Program-made: the position numbers and the translations under genes | From: Blastocatellia bacterium | GTDB taxonomy: Bacteria; Acidobacteriota; Blastocatellia; Pyrinomonadales; Pyrinomonadaceae | Direction of reading: 5' to 3' | Assembly (NCBI GenBank): GCA_013695495.1 | Contig: JACDAK010000181.1 | Span: forward strand, 1-6,149 | DNA: 6,149 nt | Shown here: piece after piece, positions 1 through 5,612 of the stretch | Position numbering within the stretch: position 1 is the stretch's first letter | Layout of the letters: each line of letters begins with the position of its first letter | The notes under the pieces: generated by a model | Seen by the model: the letters and a program-made list of their open reading frames with translations, nothing else | What the model was told of the DNA's origin: nothing | Databases searched by the model: none

Positions 1-107
1 GGGCTAGTCTGTGCAGCAATTTCAACCCAGCCACAGAAGAGTATCGCGGGAAGCAACGCCGTCAGTGCGAATTTTGAAAGTTGAATATTCATAAGATTGT
101 TTTGCAT
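1..107 (-). CDS. Partial secreted protein, probable VirB9/TrbG (N-terminus only)
   Basis: Only the first 35 or so codons lie in the window; the gene continues past position 1. Seen: a frame starting at ATG 107-105 (MQNNLMNIQLSKFALTAL...) or at a second in-frame ATG at 92-90. It has a short polar N-region, a hydrophobic stretch (ALTALLPAILFCGWV) and a possible cleavage site after EIAA, which together look like a Sec signal peptide. A TAA directly precedes the 107 ATG, so the frame cannot start further upstream. Neither start has a convincing Shine-Dalgarno sequence. It begins 19 bases after the virB8-like stop on the same strand, so co-transcription is likely. Inferred: in trb and virB operons the gene after trbF/virB8 is trbG/virB9, a signal-peptide-bearing periplasmic protein of the outer-membrane core complex. 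The identity rests on position and signal peptide alone, because no VirB9 domain sequence is visible. Confidence 0.5.
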   Translation of the reverse strand, partial: MQNNLMNIQLSKFALTALLPAILFCGWVEIAAQTS

Positions 108-126
108 TTATTTTTCATCTGCAGAA

Positions 127-912
127 CTACTGACCGGTGTTCGGCGGTGCTGCGGTTTCCTGCGCGGTGTCGTCTGCGACAAGTGTCACCGGTGAGATCG
201 ATTTGCCGTTCACCGGCTCTACGCGGAATCTGAGGATCGTGAACCCGGTGCGCAGGTTGTTGTCGTTCCTTACGGGTGATGACGCGGTGTCCTTGAGTAG
301 GAACTTGCATTTCAGCTGCACCGATTCCTCGACATCCTGCCCCGCGGCTTTCCGGCGTATCCTTCTAACGCCGATGGCACGAAGTACATAAGGATCGCTT
401 TCGTCCACGGCTATATCCTGTAGCTCCCATGAAGAGTTGACGCTCTCCGCTTTCTCGGCCGAAAGGACTCCGTTCTGTTTCAGACGACCGGCTATCGCGA
501 TCGACAGATCCGGGTCAAGCATTCGTAGAAGTTTGTTAACCTGGGTCTCCCGTGTTGATTGCTCCACTTCATACAGAGCGGTCAGGAATTGTTCAACGAT
601 GTATTTCTTGTCCGTGCTTGTTGGAGTGTCGGGGGAGATACTAACTGTTTCGGTGGAGCCGTAGTCGCGATTATTCAACTCGACAATGCGCCCGGAGGAT
701 TTATCGACAACGATACGATCCGCTTTCCTGAACGATAGAAAGATATTGATCCCAACGCTCAAGGCGAGAATGATCAGAAGAATCCACAGCGCTTTCAGCA
801 GCGATGAGATCGTTACCACGTCTTCGGGGTCGCGGGTTAGGTAAAGCGCGGTCTTAAGTGTGTCTGCGGCCATATTGGGAGTATTCGATTCAAGTGTTTT
901 CTCTTTCATCAT
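127..912 (-). CDS. virB8: VirB8/TrbF-like T4SS inner-membrane bridging protein
   Basis: The product is 261 residues with the bitopic layout of VirB8/TrbF. A short cytoplasmic N-terminus (1-37) is followed by one transmembrane helix at about 38-60 (LLKALWILLIILALSVGINI) and a periplasmic domain to the end. In known systems this NTF2-like domain dimerises and links the pilin/ATPase machinery to the VirB9-VirB10 core. Length is close to the family's usual 220-260 residues. The stretch KKYIVEQFLTALYEVEQST (102-120) fits the first helix of that fold. The strand TGFTILRFRVEPV (222-234) lies where VirB8/TrbF proteins carry a conserved Asn-Pro-x-Gly turn and final strand, but I do not see that turn. 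The C-terminus (from about 245) is Thr/Ala/Pro-rich and probably disordered. Two consecutive ATGs (912 and 909) are candidate starts, with no clear Shine-Dalgarno sequence. A GC hairpin sits just upstream. The family call rests on topology, size and neighbours, since the sequence is diverged. Confidence 0.72.
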   Translation of the reverse strand: MMKEKTLESNTPNMAADTLKTALYLTRDPEDVVTISSLLKALWILLIILALSVGINIFLSFRKADRIVVDKSSGRIVELNNRDYGSTETVSISPDTPTSTDKKYIVEQFLTALYEVEQSTRETQVNKLLRMLDPDLSIAIAGRLKQNGVLSAEKAESVNSSWELQDIAVDESDPYVLRAIGVRRIRRKAAGQDVEESVQLKCKFLLKDTASSPVRNDNNLRTGFTILRFRVEPVNGKSISPVTLVADDTAQETAAPPNTGQ

Positions 913-991
913 TTGTCATGCGGGCGACCCGCGGTGATTTCCTATTCGCAAAATGGATGCCAAAGAAAGATTGGGGAGATTTATTGGACAT
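890..991 (-). CDS. Possible 33-residue small ORF overlapping the virB8 start
   Basis: A short frame (MSNKSPQSFFGIHFANRK...) starts at ATG 991-989 and stops at TGA 892-890, inside the first codons of the virB8-like gene, overlapping it by 23 bases in another frame. The product would be basic, without a membrane segment, signal peptide or lipobox, so it is not an obvious VirB7 lipoprotein. The same frame is open all the way back to the transglycosylase stop, so it could be slightly longer from a TTG. No good ribosome binding site is seen. It may be a leader peptide that couples translation to virB8, or chance. I do not recognise the protein. Confidence 0.22.
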   Translation of the reverse strand: MSNKSPQSFFGIHFANRKSPRVARMTNDERENT

Positions 992-1081
992 CTTGCGACC
1001 GGCGGTTTTAATTCGGAGAGAAATCGAGCCGGTTGGTGCGGGAGATATCCAACGGGTAGCAAAAATCAACCAGGTTCCGTC
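913..1081. other. Intergenic gap between transglycosylase and virB8
   Basis: This 169-base stretch lies between the two same-strand genes and is long compared with the tight packing of the rightward operon. It holds the 33-residue ORF and the GC hairpin described separately. I see no clear rho-independent terminator: just after the transglycosylase stop there is a short T-run on the minus strand but no stable stem before it. Read-through from the upstream gene into virB8 is therefore plausible. No convincing sigma70 promoter pair was found. Confidence 0.4.
920..932 (-). promoter_or_regulatory. GC hairpin directly upstream of virB8 start
   Basis: Arms GCGGG (920-924) and CCCGC (928-932) are perfectly complementary around a 3-base loop. 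In the leftward mRNA this stem ends 7 bases before the virB8-like ATG at 912, where a Shine-Dalgarno sequence would normally lie. The structure is seen; a role in limiting ribosome access is inferred. Confidence 0.35.
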
Positions 1082-1927
1082 TTACGGTTTGTTCGCCCCG
1101 ACAAAAGTAGATCTAGCTCTCTGCACGGGGATGCCACGAAGATCGGGAGAAATAATCACCGGTCCGTCCAGAGGGATTAGCTGCAAGTTGTTACGTTTGC
1201 CGCTATTTACGAGAAAACGGCTACCCTTGCGCGTGTCGTAATACACCGTCAGTGGCACTGCATCTGCAGTATCCCTCGATTTGGAAGTCACCGCTTTGAC
1301 TATGTCGTCGATTCGCGACTCGTTCTTTATGCTGCGGAACCTGCCTTGCGTCTCAAGCCAGCGATATACCTTCAGACCCTGCGAGACGTAATTGATCGTT
1401 TCCCGGTAAGGCGGAACTCCTCCCATCGTCCTTCGACCGAAAGGGTTTATCACTCGGCCTTTTGACTGGATTTTACGTCCGTGCAGATATGCAGAGACGG
1501 TGCCTTCGCCGGCGTTATAGGCAGCAAGTATTGAGTCCAAGCGCGAGTCAAAAAGTCCTCCTAAATATTTCACATACCGTGCTGAGGCATAGATCGACGC
1601 GTTCGGTTCATACGGATTGGCAAGACCAAATCGTGAGGCCGTTGTGGGAATGAACTGCATCAGCCCCTGAGCGTTCTTGGGACTTGTCAGCCACGACCGG
1701 AACCGAGTCTCGTTGTAGGCGATCGTCCAGAGAATCCGTGGGTCCACGCCTTCCTTTTGCGCAGCTGCGGCTATCACCGCCTCAAAAAGCGCCGCGCGTG
1801 AAAGCACGTCCATTCTTGAGAGCGCTGTCCTAGTGAAAGCCGGACGTGTCTGTGTTACGGCGCAAATCGGAAATGAAAAGAAACATGCCTGTAGAACGGT
1901 CAATGTAATTATGAGTCGGTTTTTCAT
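1082..1927 (-). CDS. VirB1-like lytic transglycosylase (SLT/GH23 family), secreted
   Basis: This 281-residue periplasmic enzyme cleaves the MurNAc-GlcNAc bond of peptidoglycan, forming 1,6-anhydroMurNAc. In T4SS loci its role is to open the wall for the channel. Residues 1-23 (MKNRLIITLTVLQACFF...) form a signal peptide with likely cleavage near PICA. The catalytic SLT domain covers about 45-190: the catalytic Glu is E73 in AYNETRFRS, followed by AQGLMQFIPTTA (87-97), AAYNAGEGTV (135-144) and PPYRETINYV (172-181), all hallmark GH23 motifs. Residues 200-281 form a C-terminal tail I do not recognise. The ATG at 1927 was chosen because it places the signal peptide at the N-terminus; an upstream in-frame ATG at 2005 would add 26 mostly basic residues and consume the divergent promoter region. 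It is the first gene of the leftward block. The enzyme class is certain; the T4SS role comes from context. Confidence 0.93.
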   Translation of the reverse strand: MKNRLIITLTVLQACFFSFPICAVTQTRPAFTRTALSRMDVLSRAALFEAVIAAAAQKEGVDPRILWTIAYNETRFRSWLTSPKNAQGLMQFIPTTASRFGLANPYEPNASIYASARYVKYLGGLFDSRLDSILAAYNAGEGTVSAYLHGRKIQSKGRVINPFGRRTMGGVPPYRETINYVSQGLKVYRWLETQGRFRSIKNESRIDDIVKAVTSKSRDTADAVPLTVYYDTRKGSRFLVNSGKRNNLQLIPLDGPVIISPDLRGIPVQRARSTFVGANKP

Positions 1928-1950
1928 GCAGCGAGCTAATCGGCAACTGA

Positions 1951-1981
1951 CGTGCCAACCTCCCTTTCGTCGAACGGCACG
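1951..1981. repeat. Inverted repeat CGTGCC-N19-GGCACG, possible operator
   Basis: Perfect 6-base arms at 1951-1956 and 1976-1981 are separated by 19 bases in the divergent gap. Spacing of about two helical turns between arm centres would suit a dimeric regulator. The arms do not extend beyond six bases, so chance is possible. On the minus strand it lies in the 5' leader of the transglycosylase gene. Confidence 0.25.
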
Positions 1982-2042
1982 AGCCTTGCAGAGCGGTCGA
2001 ATCATTGAGGTCTTGTTCTAGGCTTCAAGAGAACTTTTCTGT

Positions 2043-2047
2043 GAGGA
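2043..2047 (+). promoter_or_regulatory. Shine-Dalgarno for the pilin gene
   Basis: GAGGA lies 5 bases before the ATG at 2053. It decides for this start over the upstream in-frame ATG at 2005, which would put 16 extra residues ahead of the signal peptide. Confidence 0.65.
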
Positions 2048-2052
2048 CAACA

Positions 2053-2394
2053 ATGAAGAAATTGAAAAAAACGATACGCTACGCTGCCGCACAGTTAGCA
2101 CCATTTGCGGCCGTGCTGCTTTTCACAAACCTGCTGTTTGCACAGGGCCCGATTTTCACCGGCGATGCAAGCAACCTTTCCAACATCATCCGCGAAGCTC
2201 TCAAGCTGATGGCGATCATCCTGTTCTGTTTAGGTGCGGTCGGAGTTGCATGGTCGATCTACAACAAGATGACTGGCAAAGAGTGGGGGAATCAAGCTTT
2301 CGGCTCGATTCTCTCATTCGCGTTCGGAACCATCGTCGCGGTTTTCTGGCAGCTTGCGCAGGGCCGTGCTGTCGGAGTAGATACGAACTTTTGA
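2053..2394 (+). CDS. virB2: VirB2/TrbC-like major pilin precursor
   Basis: The 113-residue precursor has the standard VirB2/TrbC layout. A long signal peptide at about 1-30 starts with a Lys-rich N-region (MKKLKKTIRY), has a hydrophobic core and ends LLFA, with likely cleavage before QGPIF. Two hydrophobic helices follow at about 50-70 (LKLMAIILFCLGAVGVAWSI) and 84-102 (SILSFAFGTIVAVFW), joined by a short polar loop (NKMTGKEWGN). That loop faces the cytoplasm or pilus lumen in known pilins. The mature product would be about 83 residues, within the family range. The tail is short (GRAVGVDTNF). It is the first gene of the rightward operon, 10 bases before virB3, exactly where trbC/virB2 is expected. 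Pilin sequences are too variable to assign on motif, so the call rests on topology and position; whether the pilin is cyclised (as TrbC) cannot be told. Confidence 0.8.
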   Translation: MKKLKKTIRYAAAQLAPFAAVLLFTNLLFAQGPIFTGDASNLSNIIREALKLMAIILFCLGAVGVAWSIYNKMTGKEWGNQAFGSILSFAFGTIVAVFWQLAQGRAVGVDTNF

Positions 2395-2396
2395 GG
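2393..2396 (+). promoter_or_regulatory. Shine-Dalgarno for virB3, overlapping the pilin stop
   Basis: GAGG shares its first two bases with the pilin gene's TGA stop (2392-2394) and lies 8 bases before the virB3 ATG. This suggests that ribosomes ending the pilin can hand over to virB3. Confidence 0.55.
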
Positions 2397-2404
2397 TACG
2401 AGAC

Positions 2405-2731
2405 ATGAGGAGACGAGCAACAAGACCGAATGTTTTCCGGGGACTCAAGAGGTTCGGAGTTTATTCGACCGACTGGAAGTACATCCTGATACCGACTTCC
2501 GCGGCCTATCTGATTCCGTTTGCCTTTGGGCTTTGGTTCAAATATGTGCCGCTGGGATTTCCATTTGGTTTGCTCACGTTCCTGATCCTTCTCGGTACAT
2601 TCAACTATCTTCGCTTGAGCAAACCCGAATGCTGGCTGTCTCACAAGTTCGATGCAACTGCCGACCGGTGGAGCTCGTTTCGTCCTCCTGTTCATTCAGA
2701 GCTGGAGAAAGCCGATTGGATTCGCGATTAA
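2405..2731 (+). CDS. virB3: VirB3/TrbD inner-membrane T4SS protein
   Basis: At 108 residues this matches the usual VirB3 length. A basic N-terminus (MRRRATRPNVFRGLKRFGVY) precedes two closely spaced hydrophobic helices at about 26-44 (YILIPTSAAYLIPFAFGLW) and 48-67 (VPLGFPFGLLTFLILLGTF), then a hydrophilic tail to 108. VirB3 is a small inner-membrane protein that works with the VirB4 ATPase in pilus assembly, and in many systems is fused to its N-terminus. Here it is a separate gene, 14 bases before the virB4 start. The start is supported by the GAGG site at the pilin stop. The assignment rests on size, hairpin topology and its place between pilin and VirB4 genes, a combination that is hard to explain otherwise. 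Confidence 0.82.
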   Translation: MRRRATRPNVFRGLKRFGVYSTDWKYILIPTSAAYLIPFAFGLWFKYVPLGFPFGLLTFLILLGTFNYLRLSKPECWLSHKFDATADRWSSFRPPVHSELEKADWIRD

Positions 2732-2745
2732 GGAAACAAAACAAA

Positions 2746-5604
2746 ATGGATACAGCAAACCTATCTTTAACGCAGGTGGCGGCTACGCTTTTCGCGAGTT
2801 TTATGTTCGCAGGTCTGGGCCTGATCATTGGGCGTCGCATCTTCCCTATATTCATGACTCATCGAACTTCCGTTACGGGAGCTAAACCCGAAGCGATGGT
2901 GACACCGAGTGCGGCAATTCCAGGCGATACCGGACGTCTCTTTCCGACCGAGATCCTTGGCCTCGAAGGCAATATCATCCGTTATCGTGATGGAAGTTTC
3001 GGAAAGGCTTATCGCTTCGATGCGGCTAACACGCTCTACGACGACGGCAGAATAACGGAACAGCGGATCGAAGATCTGAAAACTATACTGAAGTTCGACA
3101 AACCGCCAAACACAATCATCCAATTTCGCTTCCATAATGCCGCTGATGACGGACGAGTTCTTAAAGACCATCTACGCTCGCGGAATACTGAGCGGAGCGA
3201 TCCGGTAGCGTCCATGCTTCAGGCGACAAACCTAACTCTGTATGAGGAGGCGATTCGTGCGGGGCAGGTGATGCGGCAGTCGGCCACCGTTTGGATACGC
3301 GTCCCCGCGCGCGATAGCTCTGATAAGAGTCTTTTAGGCCGTGCATTCCCTTCGATCCTTCGGTCGATCAAAGCGAATGGCGTGCTTCAATTCCTCCGTG
3401 CGCCGATCATGAAGGCAAAGAATTCTTACGGCCGGTCAATTCAAGTTCGTGAGCTTAAATCGGAGAAAGAATGCCGAGCCAAGGTGTCGCGCGTATGTCA
3501 GGCATTCGAAGCCAATTTTCCGAAGTCCTTAAATCTACGGGAGTTGCAGGCGAAGGATTTGTTCGAAATCCTATTCGCAAGTCATAGGCGTGATCATGCC
3601 GCATTTCCGATTCTTCCCGATCAAGGGCGTGTCGATATCAGGAAATACCTCGCGAGTACGACTATCGAGAGCAACGGCGAATCTTTCGTCCGTCACAATG
3701 GCACACCAGCAAGCCTGGTGAGTCTAAAGAGCCTGCCGAACGGTTTTGTCACCGCCGACGTAATGCGCTACCTCACGGCCACTAGAATCCTTTGCTTCCC
3801 TCACGAGATTGTGGTCGATCTAATGACGACAGAAAAACGGGCCGCCAAGAAGGACCTGCAAAAGCGCATCGACCGGATCGAAGGCAGCCGTAATACGTGG
3901 CTCGGGTTCCGCAATCTCAAAAAAGACGCTGTCGTGATCAAGGCTGACCTCGAAGGTCTTCTCGAACAGGTCGAGGCGGACAACGAGGAAATATGCCGTC
4001 TTCGCATGAACGTAATCGTGTTCGCCGAGCGGTCGAAAGGAGCCCGGGAGGCTCGGCACCAACTCGAAGTGCTCGACGATCGATGCGATGCGGTCATCTC
4101 CGCGATCAGAAAAAAGATCGGAGCCGACGCCGTACGTGAGGATGGAGTGCGTCACCGTGCGCTCTACCCGCGGATGCTCGCTGGCGAGCTCTCATCAAAA
4201 CGAACCGGCCAGGAGCTTACCGAAACAGCCGATTCCGTGATCGCGTTTGTGCCCACGGAAACAAGCTGGAGAGGCAGTCCGCGTCCGCACAGTATTTTCA
4301 CCACGCCAAACGGTCAGATGTTCGGCCTCGATCTATACGACCGATCATTAATCAAATCGCCGACCGTTATCGTCACTGCGGCCTCCGGAGAAGGAAAGTC
4401 CTTTCTCGCGGCCATGCTGATCACCGACGTCCGGGCGCATCGCGGCGATGTGAAGGTGAGGGTGATGGACTACCGCCACTCGTTCAAACCGATCTGCAGA
4501 CTGTTCGGCGGGCGACATATTGAGTTCACCGAAGCCGATCCTAAACCGATAAACATCTGGAACTACCCCGGAATCGAGAATGGCAGGCCGCCCACAAAAA
4601 GGCAGCTCGCGATGGTCCTGACCGACGTCATGATCCTCAGCAAAACGCCAAAGTTAGATGCCATCACGAGCGCGGTCGCATCAACCGTGATCGACGAGGT
4701 CTACAAAATGGCCCTGTCGCGAAACGGTCACGGCCGTCCGAAGTTTCAGCCCACGCTCGGGCATTTTTTGGATATTCTTAAGAGCTATCACTGGAGTGTA
4801 GGGGAGGAGAAGCAGGCGAGCGAACTCTACCTCAAGCTCAATATTCATCGGAAGGACCCCTGGCTTAATGCGCCTACGCACACTGAGTACGACGATGCAT
4901 CAATGTTCGATGTCTTCGAACTCTCGGGCATAAGCAGCCTCGACGAAAAGATTCGCGAGAGCATCGGTTTTAGGATAAGCGCCCAGATCATGCAGGAGAT
5001 CGGCGAAGAGAGTGCACAGAACCAGAAGACTCCGATCCTCTTTCTCTGTGACGAAATGCGCGAGATAAATCGGCATTTCCCGGCTATTCAGGAACTTATT
5101 GCCGAGGCGACTGTCACCGGTCGAAAAGAAGGTCTGGTAACGATCCTCTTCTCGCAGGCGTACGAGCATTTCACCGGGACACCGGAACAGCCAAACATCA
5201 CCGGAATTGATCTCGTCAAAAACTCAGGCGTAAAGATGATCGGCAAGCAGATCGGCGGGTTCGAACGGCTCGCTGACGATTGCGAGCTTGCTCCCGAGAC
5301 GATAGCCGCCATTCGGGGGATCAGAAATCAATACGGCCGTTATACGCAGTGGGTATTCGTTATCGGCAGCGGTGTGGACAAGATCGTCCAGATGGCAGAA
5401 ATCCATCTCTCGCCGGTAATGCTCTGGGCAAACACCAATGACACGAACGAGGCGAATGCCAGACGGCTCGTCGAAAGTCTTCGTCCCGATCTCCCGCTCG
5501 ACTTTGTTGTCATGTGGCTTGCCGCTAGATATCCGAGCGGGCTAACCGCGGTCGGACTTACATCACTATCGGAAGCAGATTTGCACGAACTCGCGGGAGG
5601 TTAG
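2746..5604 (+). CDS. virB4: VirB4/TrbE/CagE-family T4SS assembly ATPase
   Basis: The 952-residue ATPase powers pilus assembly and substrate transfer at the inner membrane. The N-terminal part (about 60-480) matches the CagE/TrbE/VirB region in layout, and the C-terminal part (about 520-900) is a RecA/HerA-like motor. Walker A is AASGEGKS at 545-552 (Lys551, Ala replacing the usual first Gly). Walker B is ILFLCDEM with Asp769-Glu770. TGRKEGLVTILFSQ (791-804) holds the downstream Arg and Gln sensor motif. Residues 8-30 form a membrane helix (LTQVAATLFASFMFAGLGLI). A highly charged helical stretch with coiled-coil character spans about 360-450. The protein is longer than the usual 780-870. The start at 2746 has AAGGA (2730-2734) upstream and lies after the virB3 stop; the frame is open further upstream, into virB3, but those residues are virB3 read out of frame. 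The virB5-like gene follows 8 bases later. Confidence 0.95.
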   Translation: MDTANLSLTQVAATLFASFMFAGLGLIIGRRIFPIFMTHRTSVTGAKPEAMVTPSAAIPGDTGRLFPTEILGLEGNIIRYRDGSFGKAYRFDAANTLYDDGRITEQRIEDLKTILKFDKPPNTIIQFRFHNAADDGRVLKDHLRSRNTERSDPVASMLQATNLTLYEEAIRAGQVMRQSATVWIRVPARDSSDKSLLGRAFPSILRSIKANGVLQFLRAPIMKAKNSYGRSIQVRELKSEKECRAKVSRVCQAFEANFPKSLNLRELQAKDLFEILFASHRRDHAAFPILPDQGRVDIRKYLASTTIESNGESFVRHNGTPASLVSLKSLPNGFVTADVMRYLTATRILCFPHEIVVDLMTTEKRAAKKDLQKRIDRIEGSRNTWLGFRNLKKDAVVIKADLEGLLEQVEADNEEICRLRMNVIVFAERSKGAREARHQLEVLDDRCDAVISAIRKKIGADAVREDGVRHRALYPRMLAGELSSKRTGQELTETADSVIAFVPTETSWRGSPRPHSIFTTPNGQMFGLDLYDRSLIKSPTVIVTAASGEGKSFLAAMLITDVRAHRGDVKVRVMDYRHSFKPICRLFGGRHIEFTEADPKPINIWNYPGIENGRPPTKRQLAMVLTDVMILSKTPKLDAITSAVASTVIDEVYKMALSRNGHGRPKFQPTLGHFLDILKSYHWSVGEEKQASELYLKLNIHRKDPWLNAPTHTEYDDASMFDVFELSGISSLDEKIRESIGFRISAQIMQEIGEESAQNQKTPILFLCDEMREINRHFPAIQELIAEATVTGRKEGLVTILFSQAYEHFTGTPEQPNITGIDLVKNSGVKMIGKQIGGFERLADDCELAPETIAAIRGIRNQYGRYTQWVFVIGSGVDKIVQMAEIHLSPVMLWANTNDTNEANARRLVESLRPDLPLDFVVMWLAARYPSGLTAVGLTSLSEADLHELAGG
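5596..5600 (+). promoter_or_regulatory. Shine-Dalgarno for the virB5-like gene inside virB4's last codons
   Basis: GGAGG is the strongest ribosome binding motif near the ATG at 5613, but its 12-base spacing is long. It lies within the final Gly codons of virB4, so initiation here is probably coupled to virB4 termination. Confidence 0.45.
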
Positions 5605-5612
5605 ATCCAATC

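Larger units (their letters stand above)
1928..2052. promoter_or_regulatory. Divergent intergenic control region of the two T4SS blocks
   Basis: The two gene blocks start on opposite strands from this 125-base gap, so promoters for both must lie here or inside the flanking coding ends. A weak leftward sigma70-like candidate is TTGAAG (complement of 2023-2028) and AATGAT (complement of 2001-2006), spaced 16 bases, four of six matches each. It would start transcription downstream of the alternative ATG at 2005, which agrees with the 1927 start. I see no convincing rightward promoter. An inverted repeat (1951-1981) also lies here. The region is inferred from gene layout; individual boxes are uncertain. 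Confidence 0.5.

Noticed and set aside
1040..1081. Possible terminator after the transglycosylase stop
   Set aside because: There is a run of five T on the minus strand, but the preceding self-complementary bases form only a very short, unstable stem.
858..1241. 127-residue open frame on the plus strand over the virB8/transglycosylase junction
   Set aside because: It is antisense to the end of the transglycosylase gene and the start of virB8 and has no recognisable domain. The composition looks like a shadow frame.
1928..2005. Upstream ATG giving a 307-residue transglycosylase
   Set aside because: It adds 26 Arg/Cys-rich residues before a complete signal peptide, lacks a Shine-Dalgarno sequence and would occupy most of the divergent control region.
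2005..2052. Upstream ATG giving a 129-residue pilin precursor
   Set aside because: The extra 16 residues precede a complete signal peptide, and the ATG at 2053 has a good GAGGA site 5 bases away.
2216..2695. 159-residue open frame on the minus strand across the pilin and virB3 genes
   Set aside because: It lies antisense to two well-supported genes with ribosome binding sites and membrane topology. Its product is low in hydrophobic order and resembles no known family.
2533..2745. 71 extra codons at the start of the virB4 frame
   Set aside because: They overlap virB3 out of frame, have no ribosome binding site and no VirB4-like character. The ATG at 2746 has AAGGA upstream.
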